Made by a program: the position numbers and the translations under genes. This document shows, one piece after another, positions 52,430 to 62,271 of a stretch of DNA of 64,000 nucleotides (its first letter is position 1; each line of letters starts with the position of its first letter). The notes below the pieces were generated by a model. That model was not told where the DNA came from. It was given only the letters and a program-made list of their open reading frames with translations, and ran no database searches. The DNA is from Leptothoe spongobia TAU-MAC 1115 (GTDB lineage Bacteria > Cyanobacteriota > Cyanobacteriia > Phormidesmidales > Phormidesmidaceae). The stretch is taken from contig NZ_JADOES010000030.1 of the NCBI RefSeq assembly GCF_018739885.1, positions 1-64,000 of the forward strand. The letters are read 5' to 3'.

Positions 52430-54268
52430 ATGGCAGATTTTTCCCACAGTTCTGAACCACTTCTAGAGATTGACGGCAGCCCAGCTCCTGACAAACTCAT
52501 GGAGGATCTGCAACAAATTATCGTTGAAGAAAACGTTAGCTTGCCGGGGATGTTCACCCTCGTCTTCCAGAATTCTGCCCTGCCAGGTCAAGAAGAAGCC
52601 GAGATTTGGGAACATGCTAAGCTATTCGATTTTGGCAAGTCCATCAAAATTGGCTTTACCTCCAGCGTCACGGCCTCAGAAGATTTTTCTGAGCAGGAGA
52701 AAGGAACCATTTTGGCAGGCGAAATCACCGCCATCGAAACCCACTTCACCCCCGGCTCCCAGGCCCCCATTGTTATTCGCGGCTACGATCCCTCCCATCG
52801 CTTACATCGAGGTCGATTTAACCGTTCGTTTCAAAATATGACCGATAGCGATGTGGTTAAGAAAATTGCCGGTGAGGTGGGGATTTCCGCTGGCACCATC
52901 GATAACAGCGGTGCCCCCCACGACTATATTTTTCAACAAAACCAGACCAATATGGAGTTTTTGCGATCGCGAGCAGCCCGCTGCGGTTTCGAACTCTTTG
53001 TCAAAGACGCCAAACTAAACTTCCGCAAACCCAAAGGCGATGACTCCATAGAACTCACCTGGTTAAAAGACCTCAGCAGCTTTCAAGTCAGAGTCAGCAG
53101 CGCTGAACAGGTCAGCAGCGTTGAAGTACGGGGATGGGACTATCAACAAAAGAAACCCTTTGTCGCCACCAAGTCCTCCGATCAGCTGATTACAGCAACC
53201 GACTACGGAGATGGCAAAAAGACCAGCAACGTCTTCAAAGAAAAACCCTCCGATCCCAAAATGACCGTCGTGGATCAGCCTGTCTTTACCCAAAAAGAGG
53301 CCGATACCATTGCCCAAGCCCTATTTAACGAGCTTAGCGGTGAATTTGTTCAGGCTGACGCCAAGGCAGAAGGTAATCCCAAAATCCGCCCTGGACAGGT
53401 GGTCAAACTATCCAAAATGGGTAAGTACAGCGGCAAATACTATGTCACAGAAGCCCGCCACCGGTTTAGTGAGCGCGTTTATACAACAGAATTTAGCATT
53501 CGAGGTTTACGAGGCGGTGACCTGTTATCTGTCCTAGCACCACCCGCTCGCCCCAAAGTCGGTCAGACCTTATTAGTGGGAGTGGTCGCCGACAACAAAG
53601 ATCCCGAAGGTTGGGGCCGGGTGCGAGTGAAATGTCCCACATTAACCGAAGAACATGAAAGCAACTGGGCCAGGGTTGTAGGGGCAGGCGCAGGCAGCGA
53701 GCGCGGGTTTGACTGTCTCCCCGAGATTGACGACGAAGTCCTGGTGGGGTTTGAACATGGCGACATTCACCGCCCCTACATTTTAGGCGGCGTATGGAAT
53801 GGCCAAGATGCACCGCCAGAACCCGTAGACAACAGTGTTGCCGACGGTAAAGTGCGATTACGCACCTTTAAAACCCGCACGGGCCATAGCCTCCAGTTTA
53901 TAGAAGAAGACAAAGGCAGCAGCAAAAAAGGCATCCAGGTCATCAGCGTCTACGGCCATGAAATCCACCTGAACGACTCCGAGAAAGTAATCAAAATCAA
54001 AACCAACGGCGGTCATCAGCTGACCCTGGATGACCAAAGCAAAAAAATTGAAATGAAATCCACCGGCACAATCGCCATAGAAGCCCCCCAAAAAATTGAC
54101 CTAAAAGTAGGCCAGTCAACCATTGCCATGACCCCATCCGGTGTAGAAATCAGCAGCATGAACTCCACCATGAAAGGAACCGCCCAAGCCAAAGTCGAAG
54201 GAGCCCTGGTAGATGTCATCGCCCAAGGCGTAGCCAAAATAAAAGCCGCCACATTAATGCTGGGCTAA
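52430..54268 (+). CDS. VgrG-like spike protein (Afp8-like)
   Basis: A 612-residue protein. Residues about 1-345 are the gp27/late-control-D-like part (HRLHRGRFNRSFQNMTDSDV), about 365-465 the OB-fold gp5-like domain (GVVADNKDPEGWGRVRVKCP, LPEIDDEVLVGFEHGD, YILGGVWNG), and the rest a repetitive beta-helix needle (HEIHLNDSEKVIKIKTNGG, SKKIEMKSTGTIAIEAP). It trimerises into the membrane-piercing spike. No lysozyme or other enzymatic extension is present. Confidence 0.96.
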   Translation: MADFSHSSEPLLEIDGSPAPDKLMEDLQQIIVEENVSLPGMFTLVFQNSALPGQEEAEIWEHAKLFDFGKSIKIGFTSSVTASEDFSEQEKGTILAGEITAIETHFTPGSQAPIVIRGYDPSHRLHRGRFNRSFQNMTDSDVVKKIAGEVGISAGTIDNSGAPHDYIFQQNQTNMEFLRSRAARCGFELFVKDAKLNFRKPKGDDSIELTWLKDLSSFQVRVSSAEQVSSVEVRGWDYQQKKPFVATKSSDQLITATDYGDGKKTSNVFKEKPSDPKMTVVDQPVFTQKEADTIAQALFNELSGEFVQADAKAEGNPKIRPGQVVKLSKMGKYSGKYYVTEARHRFSERVYTTEFSIRGLRGGDLLSVLAPPARPKVGQTLLVGVVADNKDPEGWGRVRVKCPTLTEEHESNWARVVGAGAGSERGFDCLPEIDDEVLVGFEHGDIHRPYILGGVWNGQDAPPEPVDNSVADGKVRLRTFKTRTGHSLQFIEEDKGSSKKGIQVISVYGHEIHLNDSEKVIKIKTNGGHQLTLDDQSKKIEMKSTGTIAIEAPQKIDLKVGQSTIAMTPSGVEISSMNSTMKGTAQAKVEGALVDVIAQGVAKIKAATLMLG

Positions 54269-54304
54269 GAAAAGACATCACAGAAACAAAAGGAGATTAT
54301 AATC

Positions 54305-54697
54305 ATGGCAATCCAAGTATGCATGGGAGCCACCCTACAATGCACCTTCGGCGTAGCACCCAGCTCCCTAATAGTAATTCCCAAAGGCCCTCCAGTCACA
54401 GCAACAGGCCCCCTAGCCGCAACCATCATGGACCATGTCCCCATGGCCAATATTATGCCATTTGGCATGTGCTCATCCTTAGCCAATCCAACAGTAGCGA
54501 CAGCAACAACAGCAGCCCTGGGAGTACTGACACCCATGCCCTGCGTTCCCGCAACAACGACACCCTGGGCACCAGGATCGCCAACCGTACTCATCAACAA
54601 CTCCCCCGCCCTAAACAACACCTCAAAATGCATGTGCATGTGGGCCGGAATCATTAGCGTGCTCAATCCCGGCCAGGCCGTCGTTCAAATTCCTTAG
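54305..54697 (+). CDS. DUF4280 PAAR-like spike tip protein
   Basis: A 130-residue protein with AAGGAG before the ATG. The DUF4280 pattern is clear: QVCMGATLQCTFG, MDHVPMANIMPFGMCSS, PMPCVPATTTPW and CMCMWAGIISV, with spaced cysteines that could bind a metal. PAAR-like proteins sharpen the spike tip. Its place after the VgrG-like gene supports this. Confidence 0.94.
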   Translation: MAIQVCMGATLQCTFGVAPSSLIVIPKGPPVTATGPLAATIMDHVPMANIMPFGMCSSLANPTVATATTAALGVLTPMPCVPATTTPWAPGSPTVLINNSPALNNTSKCMCMWAGIISVLNPGQAVVQIP

Positions 54698-54772
54698 AAA
54701 CACTAACTTTCGGTAAATAGGCGCTAGCCGATGGCCAAGATACATTAGGCCCAAAGCTAGTCAGCTAGTGCC

Positions 54773-55210
54773 ATGCCGGAGCCCATCGACAAACGCCAGG
54801 AACCCTTTTGGGGCCAAGGAATATCATTTCCCCTGAGGATGAATGTGCAGGGGAGCATACAGATTAGTGCCTTCTCCCACAACATAGAAGAATGTATTCA
54901 CCTGATCTTGCGAACAAAATTGGGCGAACGGCTATATCGACCTGATTTTGGCTCTCGTCTCTCAGAGCTAGTGTTTGCCCCAATGAATACCCAAACCCTA
55001 TTGTTGATTCGGCTGTATGTAGAAGAAGCACTGGAAAAATGGGAACCACGCATCACCATAGAAGAAATTAAAACTGAACCAGATCCACAACGGGGACGTA
55101 TCGATATTAATATTCTCTACACCCCCAAAGACTCCCCAGATACTCGCAGTCTGGTGTACCCCTTCTATCTGGTTCCATCCGCAGAGGAGACGCTGCCCCA
55201 TGGAATTTGA
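54773..55210 (+). CDS. Baseplate wedge protein, gp25 family (Afp9-like)
   Basis: A 145-residue protein of the GPW/gp25 family: ISAFSHNIEECIHLILRTKLGERLYRPDFG, then TQTLLLIRLYVEEALEKWEPRI. gp25 proteins initiate sheath polymerisation at the baseplate. It overlaps the next gene by 11 bases. Confidence 0.95.
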   Translation: MPEPIDKRQEPFWGQGISFPLRMNVQGSIQISAFSHNIEECIHLILRTKLGERLYRPDFGSRLSELVFAPMNTQTLLLIRLYVEEALEKWEPRITIEEIKTEPDPQRGRIDINILYTPKDSPDTRSLVYPFYLVPSAEETLPHGI

Positions 55211-57377
55211 CTTTTTGCCAAATCTACCAAAGTCTGACCTGGATGACCGCACCTATAAAGACCTGGTCAATGAGTGTGTCCTGCGAATTCCTCGCTACTG
55301 CCCCGAATGGACCAATCACAACCCGGCTGATCCAGGTATTACGCTGATTGAACTGTTTGCCTGGTTAACAGACCAGATGTTGTTGCGGTTTAACCAGGTA
55401 CCCCGACGCAACTATGTGGCATTTCTAGAAATGTTGGGCATTCGACTACAGCCACCCACACCAGCCCAAACGGCCGTCACCTTTTATCTAAGCCGACCAC
55501 AGCATCCTGAAGAACGCATACCAGCGATTCCCGCCGGGACAGAAGTAGCAACAGAGCGAACAGAAACTGAGGAAGCCATTGTTTTTAGCACCGATGACGT
55601 TCTGATAATTGGTATTCCCCGCATCCGACATTTACTGACAGCAGACCAAACAGAAACTCAGCCACAACGCCTGCGGGATCGACTGGTGAATGTGTGGGCA
55701 TTAGAAAATACCACCGGACGTTGGTCTGGCCCAGAACAGTCAGTTTTCCAGGCCTATCCCCAGGTGGGAAACTGTTTTTACCTGGTGTTTGATGGCGATG
55801 AACCCCTAGATGGCAACGTCATTGAACTCATGGTAGAGGGAGAACCGGCTGCATCCACAGGCATTAACCCAGATAAACCGCCTCGGAAATGGGAAGCTTG
55901 GGATGGTGAACAATGGCAGCCCATTTTGTTGAAAGAGTCCGATGACCGTACCAGAGGCTTTAGCTTTGATGAAGATGGGCGACAAGAAATTGTTGACGTA
56001 CAGCGAGCGTCGGTAACGTTGCATATGCCGCTCCATTGGCCTGCCACCCATTTTTCTAACTACCAAGGACGTTGGCTACGCTGTGTCTACACAGCCTTAG
56101 AAGATGATCAAGCAGGCTATAGCCGGTCACCTAAACTGGAAGCGATCACGGCCCACGCTGTGGGTGGCTGTACCGTAACTAGCCAATGCACATTGGTACA
56201 AAATGAGCTGTTGGGAGAAAGTAATGGTAAACCGGGACAAACCTTTCAGCTCCAGTCTGAGTCTATTTTACCTCGACAGCCTGAGAACGAATATATTGTA
56301 GTGTTGCCCCCAGCAGACTTACCTCAGATCTGGTATGAGGTCACCGACTTTGCCGACTCTCGGACTGATGATCGGCACTATACTCTTGATTCAGTGACTG
56401 GAACAATTCAGTTTGGCCCTTTAATTCGAGAGCCTTCCAAACTAAGAGAGGACGCTAGGTATCGTCAACAGGTACAGCAGGCCAATACCCAAACGATTAC
56501 ATCACGGGACATGCTGGAACGACAATATGGAGCAGTGCCACCGAAGGGAGCCACAATTCGCATGAGCGCCTATCGTACGGGCGGTGGCCAACAGGGTAAT
56601 GTGCAACGCAATAAAGTTCGTATTCTCAAGTCGGCAGTTCCCTATGTGACACAAGTGGTCAACCATCAGCCTGCCGTGAATGGCATTGATGCTGAATCTT
56701 TGGAAGAGGCTGTGATTCGTGTACCCAGCCTGTTGCGCACACGTAACCGTGCTGTAACAGCAGAAGACTTTGAAACCCTGACACTCCAGGCTAGCCGTGC
56801 CGTCGGTCGTGTCCATTGTCCACAGCAGCAAACTGGCGGACAAGTAAAGCTGTTAGTGGTGCCTAGGATTGATGGCATGGTGGGTACCCAGGGGATTGCC
56901 CCCTACCAGCTGAGTTTGAGTGCTCGTCTACGATCAGAGGTGTTACGTTTTTTAGATGAACGACGGCTGTTGGGAATTGAAGTGCAACTGCATGAACCAG
57001 ACTATGTAGGGGTTTCAGTCCAGGCCGAGGTCGGCGTGCTACCCGGCTATGAATCTCCCCAAGCAAGGCAAGAGATTTTAGATAGCTTACAGCGTAAACT
57101 CTATCAGTTTCTCAACCCATTGACAGGGGGAAGCGATGGCCAAGGCTGGCCCTATGGCATGCCCGTTTATAAGTCTGACATTGTTGGATTAATTCAACAA
57201 ACAGCTGGGGTGCGCTATCTCGGAACGGTGGAGCTGTTTTCCCTACGGCGTCAGGGAGATAGCTGGAGACGATCGTTGGCTTCAGAAGGGGTGATTTTTC
57301 CGGGCACATCCGGCTTAATCTGTTCCTGGTCGAATGAAGATTTACGCTCGGGCCATGTTATCAGTCTGAGTCGTTAG
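55200..57377 (+). CDS. Baseplate J-like wedge protein (gp6/Afp11-like)
   Basis: A 725-residue protein with GAGGAG upstream of the ATG. The N-terminus (CPEWTNHNPADPGITLIELFAWLTDQMLLRFNQVP) and the region AVNGIDAESLEEAVIRVP through NRAVTAEDFETLTLQASRAV are diagnostic of CIS baseplate J proteins. With the next gene it forms the baseplate wedge around the spike. Length is normal for the family. Confidence 0.96.
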   Translation: MEFDFLPNLPKSDLDDRTYKDLVNECVLRIPRYCPEWTNHNPADPGITLIELFAWLTDQMLLRFNQVPRRNYVAFLEMLGIRLQPPTPAQTAVTFYLSRPQHPEERIPAIPAGTEVATERTETEEAIVFSTDDVLIIGIPRIRHLLTADQTETQPQRLRDRLVNVWALENTTGRWSGPEQSVFQAYPQVGNCFYLVFDGDEPLDGNVIELMVEGEPAASTGINPDKPPRKWEAWDGEQWQPILLKESDDRTRGFSFDEDGRQEIVDVQRASVTLHMPLHWPATHFSNYQGRWLRCVYTALEDDQAGYSRSPKLEAITAHAVGGCTVTSQCTLVQNELLGESNGKPGQTFQLQSESILPRQPENEYIVVLPPADLPQIWYEVTDFADSRTDDRHYTLDSVTGTIQFGPLIREPSKLREDARYRQQVQQANTQTITSRDMLERQYGAVPPKGATIRMSAYRTGGGQQGNVQRNKVRILKSAVPYVTQVVNHQPAVNGIDAESLEEAVIRVPSLLRTRNRAVTAEDFETLTLQASRAVGRVHCPQQQTGGQVKLLVVPRIDGMVGTQGIAPYQLSLSARLRSEVLRFLDERRLLGIEVQLHEPDYVGVSVQAEVGVLPGYESPQARQEILDSLQRKLYQFLNPLTGGSDGQGWPYGMPVYKSDIVGLIQQTAGVRYLGTVELFSLRRQGDSWRRSLASEGVIFPGTSGLICSWSNEDLRSGHVISLSR

Positions 57378-57435
57378 GAGAGCCGTTATTAGGAGACCTA
57401 TCAGTCATTAGATGACTCGTCATTAGGAGAACGTA

Positions 57436-58545
57436 GTGAGTCTTACTCAGTCGGTGCAATTACAACTAACGCCCATGCAGCTGTTGAACACAACGGCTGC
57501 AGAAGACCTGAGTTTTGCCTCAGCCACCGTCAGCTTGCCACAACAGCAGCTGCGGCTAAATCCGGATGAACCCAGTGAGCTATTGATTCAGGTCAAAAAC
57601 ATTAGCCAGCGTCCCCTGCAGCTTCGTCTGAATGTCACCGGAGATTTTCCAGCTAAGTGGTGCTACATGGGGATAGAAGAGCCTACCATATCGACAACGG
57701 GGCTATTGCTCAAAAATGGGCCAGGGCAGTTTCCGGTGACCTGGTGTATGCGAGATGCGATCGCACCCCACCAAAATCTCGACATCAGCCTCTACTTCAA
57801 ACCCGCCGCCGACTTTTTTGAAGCCGCCCATGCCCTGGGTCCCAACGACACCCTCAAACTCAACTACCAGGGACAAATCCAGGTCTACGCCGGACCCGAC
57901 GGCGCAGATTGTCTCATGGGTGTAGAAAACTTTTCCCTCCATATCCGACCCGACAGCCGCTACTTAAAGTTTCTACCAGCCGTTTACCAGGAAGTGGACT
58001 TCATTAGCCGGTTTCTCAAACTATTCGAGCAATCCTTTGACCCTGCAGTACAGGCCATCAGCTGGATGTGGGCCTATCTCGACCCACTAACAGCCCCCGA
58101 AGCAATGCTGCCATTTTTAGCCCAGTGGGTCGGCTGGCCTAGCGATATCTACTGGAGTCAGGCCCAGCAACGCCGATTAATCCGCCGTGCCTTCGAAATT
58201 TATCAATGGCGTGGCACCAAACAAGGATTGCGATTGTATCTCCATCTATATACCGGTTTACCTCTGGATTTACCTGATACACCGGAATCACAAAAACACA
58301 TCAGCATCCAAGAAGTTTTTAGCCGTGGGTTTGTCATGGATGAAGCTCGTCTGGACCACGATGCGATTTTAGGCGGGGGCAAACCCTTTCATTTTACAGT
58401 GCGGCTGAGAACAGAAGAACCTGAAAAACTCGATGAAGCCCTGATCCATACAATTATTGACCAAGAAAAACCAGCCTTCTGTACCTACGATCTTTTGCTT
58501 GGCCCTATCTCTCCCCCTGTCTCCCCCACTCCCCCTACCCATTAA
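57436..58545 (+). CDS. Tail protein I-like baseplate protein with Ig-like N-terminus
   Basis: A 369-residue protein starting at GTG 57436 with AGGAG upstream. Residues about 1-175 are an Ig-like beta-sandwich (LNPDEPSELLIQVKNISQRPLQLRLNV); about 180-365 match phage tail protein I / Afp12-type wedge proteins (YLKFLPAVYQEVDFISRFLKLFEQ, AQWVGWPSDIYWSQAQQRRLIRRAFEIYQWRGTKQG split over the core). The Ig-like part resembles domains in the three membrane proteins of this window and may join the baseplate to them. Confidence 0.9.
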   Translation: MSLTQSVQLQLTPMQLLNTTAAEDLSFASATVSLPQQQLRLNPDEPSELLIQVKNISQRPLQLRLNVTGDFPAKWCYMGIEEPTISTTGLLLKNGPGQFPVTWCMRDAIAPHQNLDISLYFKPAADFFEAAHALGPNDTLKLNYQGQIQVYAGPDGADCLMGVENFSLHIRPDSRYLKFLPAVYQEVDFISRFLKLFEQSFDPAVQAISWMWAYLDPLTAPEAMLPFLAQWVGWPSDIYWSQAQQRRLIRRAFEIYQWRGTKQGLRLYLHLYTGLPLDLPDTPESQKHISIQEVFSRGFVMDEARLDHDAILGGGKPFHFTVRLRTEEPEKLDEALIHTIIDQEKPAFCTYDLLLGPISPPVSPTPPTH

Positions 58546-58646
58546 CCATCAACCATCAACCATTAACGCTAGTTTACTCTCCAAGCAGACAAAACCCACG
58601 TCCCTCTCCCCAACCTCTCCCCAACCTCTCCCCCTCTCCCCCTCCC
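58546..58646. other. Pyrimidine-rich low-complexity spacer
   Basis: CCATCAA and CTCCCC repeats fill this gap between the tail protein I gene and the DUF4159-like gene. No Shine-Dalgarno sequence precedes the ATG at 58647, which is unusual in this operon. Confidence 0.7.
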
Positions 58647-60041
58647 ATGCAAATCTTCCCCACCCCATCCATTCATCCCTTTGAACGCCTCCAGGTTTCT
58701 GAAGGGCTGTTGATCACCACCGAACGTTGGCAACAGACCCAACGCTACCATCGACAGCGACAAAATTTTCAATTCCAGGCCCTATACCAGCCAGGCATTG
58801 TATGTGGGTTGGGGGTGTCCATTATCTCCAGAAATGCGGACGACAATATCCGATATCAGGACACCAAGAAACTACTGCAGATTCAGCCAGGGATCGCCAT
58901 TGATGCTAACGGTAATCCGATTATTGTACCAAAACCTGAGGTCTTTCAGCTACGGTCTACACCGACAGAGGCTGAGGTTGTTTATCTGGTAGTTAACTAT
59001 GTAGATCCCGATGAGCTGCGGTCTCCTCCTGAACAAAATAGTATTCAGGAAACGTTTCGCATTATCGAGAAGAATGCGCTAGCGCCTGAGGATGTAGAAC
59101 TATGTCGTATTCTCTTTGACGGCACCGATATCTCCCTGGCTGCGGATCCCTATTTCCCAGAGCCAAATACCCTCGATCATCGTCATCGTTTGCCCATTCG
59201 CCAGCGTCCCCAGACCACTCTGCAAGTGGCACAGATTGTGGCGGAGCAGCCGGATCAGGTGTCTAGTAAGTCAGTGCAAAAGAGCCTAAGACGCCTGTTA
59301 GAATCGGTGGATAGTTTACTACCTACCCTACAAGGGGACACCGATATCCACCGAATTGATCGCACGTCGCTGGCCGGTATTGATCATCGCCCCTATGATC
59401 TGATCTATTGCGATTATGAGCAACTCCCTCATTTAGCAGCTGCTGCCCTACCCAGACTCAAAAACTACTTAGAGACTGGCGGGCTGCTGTGCATCAATAC
59501 CGATATTGCCTCCACCCGTTTAAATGAACTCTATACAGTTCGGCAAGAGCTTTTAGTCGCGTTAGATGATCTAGGAGACTTTACCGACACTGACACCATG
59601 CAACAACAGCTGCTATCAGAAGTAGATGCCACCGAAACAGAAATCGCCAGCTCAATTCGAGAGATCTGTCAGTCTGTTTTTGATTTAACGTTGCAAATTG
59701 ACTATCCCCTCACAGGACGGGGCAAGATAGATTCCGACCATCCACTGTTGACCTATCCATTTTTGTTTGGTCAGCTGCCAACACTGAAAGCCAGGCCCAT
59801 CCATGGGTTCTGTTGGGGGGGCATTGTGCTGCTGATCAGTAATTTACCCCAGGCATGGCGAGCCGATCCTGCCCTCAAACTATCTCGCAACACTATTCGT
59901 GCTGCCCAGGAACTGGGCATTAATCTAATGCACTACGGCTGGCGACGGCGGCAGCTTACCCAGCTCCAAAAGTCTCAGCGGCCTGGGACACCCCCTCCTG
60001 TTTCCCCCAGCCTGACTCGGCAAGTAACTCCAGCGGTCTGA
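58647..60041 (+). CDS. CIS-locus protein with DUF4159-like C-terminal domain
   Basis: A 464-residue protein. The N-terminus (PFERLQVSEGLLITTERWQQTQRYHRQRQN and YQPGIVCGLGVSI) is typical of a protein of CIS loci whose role is not established. The C-terminal part (about 235-440: YDLIYCDYEQLPHLAAAALPRLKNYLETGG, ARPIHGFCWGGIVLLISNLPQAW) resembles DUF4159, a fold related to class I glutamine amidotransferase-like domains. It starts without a visible ribosome site and ends 3 bp before the next gene. Possibly a peripheral baseplate component. Confidence 0.78.
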   Translation: MQIFPTPSIHPFERLQVSEGLLITTERWQQTQRYHRQRQNFQFQALYQPGIVCGLGVSIISRNADDNIRYQDTKKLLQIQPGIAIDANGNPIIVPKPEVFQLRSTPTEAEVVYLVVNYVDPDELRSPPEQNSIQETFRIIEKNALAPEDVELCRILFDGTDISLAADPYFPEPNTLDHRHRLPIRQRPQTTLQVAQIVAEQPDQVSSKSVQKSLRRLLESVDSLLPTLQGDTDIHRIDRTSLAGIDHRPYDLIYCDYEQLPHLAAAALPRLKNYLETGGLLCINTDIASTRLNELYTVRQELLVALDDLGDFTDTDTMQQQLLSEVDATETEIASSIREICQSVFDLTLQIDYPLTGRGKIDSDHPLLTYPFLFGQLPTLKARPIHGFCWGGIVLLISNLPQAWRADPALKLSRNTIRAAQELGINLMHYGWRRRQLTQLQKSQRPGTPPPVSPSLTRQVTPAV

Positions 60042-60044
60042 CCT

Positions 60045-62258
60045 ATGGCAAAACTTATTAATACGCACCTATCAGACTCAATTCTCCACTTTAAGCGGGG
60101 GGATCACCCAGCCGCGTTTACCCTGACGGTATATAACGAAAGCTATAAGGAAAAAGAGAGTCATCAGTTTGCCTCGTTTCAGCTCAACCTCCTGGCAGCG
60201 GGGACTACCCAGAATATTTCTGATGACTGGTACCGACTGGTGCCAGCGGTGTCCTATAAGATTCCCCCCGGTGACAGCACCCAGTTTCAGGTAGAGATTT
60301 TAGATGTGCCGCCGGTCACAGAAGATTTTACCGGAACCATGAACCTGACAGCTCGGGTCTATTCCCCTGAACTGCGGGATGAAGACCGCCGGGATATTCG
60401 GTTGGTGGTTGGGGGAGAAACCTTACTACCGCCCAAGCTATCGCTGCCGGAGCAATATTTTAGAGCCTTACCCGAAGAAGTTGTTGACATTGCGGTTACC
60501 CTCTACAACCCCAATCGCAAGGCAATTGAATGTGCAGTGAAACTAAACGGACTAGAGCCCAGTTGGTTTCCCGAGGGCATACAGCGATCCACGGAGCTAT
60601 CACCACGGGAAGAAAAAATCGTACACTTTTCCTGTCATATACCGCTCCCAGCCCAGGCCGCCAGCCAGCTATATACCCTCACATTTGAAGTCCTACGTCC
60701 GGTGGCAGTGGCTGCCGCTAGTCAGGCCTCCCTGGAGATTTTACCGGCAGGTACCATCAACTTTAGCTGTGATCCGCAGGCGTGCTGGCTGCCAGAAGAA
60801 CCAGGCCGTTGGTTTAATCCTCGCCACAGTAGGGCTGACTTTGCCCTTAATCTCGACAATCGTAGTAATCTACCGCTGAGTGGCACAGTCACAGTTACAG
60901 CGTTAGAGAAGTCACGACCTTGGAAGTTCTGGCAACGTAAAAAAGAGAAGAGCGCCGCAGACGATACGGGTCTACCCGAGGGCATTAGCCTCACCCCTGG
61001 GTTTGTTGATATGGCCGTGGGTGAAACAACCACAATGACCCTGGACGTAGAGCGTAAGCTACCCTGGTTTGGCTGGTCGCGAATCAAACATCTACGGGTG
61101 GAAGAGACTCTGTCAGATGCCCATCCGGCAATGGCAGATAATGCAACCAAGTGCCAGACATTAGAACTCCAGATTCTGCCGATGATTCCTGTGTGGCTGC
61201 AGTTAGTGGCTGGGTTAGCAGCGGCGGCCATTGTGGGTGGAGTGCTTTGGAAACTGATGAACCAGAGCCATACGGGGCCTGTTAACTCGGTGCAGTTTAA
61301 TGGGCGCGGCAATGAAGTGATTAGCGCCTCAGATGACCAAACCGTACGTCGTTGGCGTATTAGAGGGCGACGACTAGTATCGGCTGGGGTAGTGGAGAAA
61401 AGTGATAAGGCGGTGCGTGTAGTACGCTATCGTCCCGTCAATAATGATGAGGTGATTGCCGGGTTTGAAAACGGTAGCCTGGCGGTTAATAACCTGCTCT
61501 CTAATAAGTCAAGTATCTTTGAGTTTGCTTCCGATGATCGGGTTTTTGATCTAGCCTTTAGCCGCGATGCTCGCATGTTGTTTAGTGCCCATGGTAGTGG
61601 GCTGGTGCTGCAGTGGGGGGCGGATCCCAGCCAGCGGATTACGCGACAAAACGAGCCCATACGAACCATAGAAACTGATTTTGCGGTAGGTGCGATCGCG
61701 CTCCTGGGCCAAACCGATACCCAACTTGCCATCGGTGGCCGCTTTAACCAGCTAATTTTGGTGGATTTAGCCACCCAAGAGAGCCGCAACCTCCCCTACT
61801 GGCCCGGCGGGCAGACCGACTACATCCTCAGCATGGCCACCGCTGAAGCCAGACCAGAGCATTTAGTTACCGCCGACAGCCAGGGCAATATTGCCCTCTG
61901 GGACATCGATCAGTGCCTCAGTTCCTTGATCAGTTGTGAACCCACAGACCAGTGGTTGGGCCACGGTGGCGCAGCTGTGCGAGCCGTTGATTTAAGTCAG
62001 GACGGTTGTTATCTAGCCAGTGCGGGGGACGACGGTCATGTCAGGCTATGGCCACTTACCACTGCCGGTACCCGTCACCCCCAGGCGCTAGAAGGCGACA
62101 TTCTCCAGTCATCCAAAGAGAGTATGAACGCAGTGGCCATTATTCAGCAACGCAACAGGCTCAAGATTGTTGGCGGTGGAGATGATAGTCGTGTTCGCCT
62201 GAGTACCCTGCCCGTCAAACCAGGTCGGCAGCCTCGGGGCAAATGCGCAGTACAGTAG
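60045..62258 (+). CDS. Ig-like membrane protein with WD40 propeller
   Basis: A 737-residue protein. Residues about 1-375 hold beta-sandwich domains (FTLTVYNESYKEKESHQF, VDIAVTLYNPNRKAIECAV, FALNLDNRSNLPLSGTV). A membrane helix lies at about 382-402 (VWLQLVAGLAAAAIVGGVLW). The C-terminal part (about 405-735) is a WD40-type propeller (GPVNSVQFNGRGNEVISASDDQTVRRW, AAVRAVDLSQDGCYLASAGDDGHVRLW). It is translated just after the DUF4159-like gene and before a related Ig-like membrane protein. The arrangement suggests a membrane-anchored interaction platform for the CIS (inference). Confidence 0.88.
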   Translation: MAKLINTHLSDSILHFKRGDHPAAFTLTVYNESYKEKESHQFASFQLNLLAAGTTQNISDDWYRLVPAVSYKIPPGDSTQFQVEILDVPPVTEDFTGTMNLTARVYSPELRDEDRRDIRLVVGGETLLPPKLSLPEQYFRALPEEVVDIAVTLYNPNRKAIECAVKLNGLEPSWFPEGIQRSTELSPREEKIVHFSCHIPLPAQAASQLYTLTFEVLRPVAVAAASQASLEILPAGTINFSCDPQACWLPEEPGRWFNPRHSRADFALNLDNRSNLPLSGTVTVTALEKSRPWKFWQRKKEKSAADDTGLPEGISLTPGFVDMAVGETTTMTLDVERKLPWFGWSRIKHLRVEETLSDAHPAMADNATKCQTLELQILPMIPVWLQLVAGLAAAAIVGGVLWKLMNQSHTGPVNSVQFNGRGNEVISASDDQTVRRWRIRGRRLVSAGVVEKSDKAVRVVRYRPVNNDEVIAGFENGSLAVNNLLSNKSSIFEFASDDRVFDLAFSRDARMLFSAHGSGLVLQWGADPSQRITRQNEPIRTIETDFAVGAIALLGQTDTQLAIGGRFNQLILVDLATQESRNLPYWPGGQTDYILSMATAEARPEHLVTADSQGNIALWDIDQCLSSLISCEPTDQWLGHGGAAVRAVDLSQDGCYLASAGDDGHVRLWPLTTAGTRHPQALEGDILQSSKESMNAVAIIQQRNRLKIVGGGDDSRVRLSTLPVKPGRQPRGKCAVQ

Positions 62259-62271
62259 GGAGGTAAGCACC

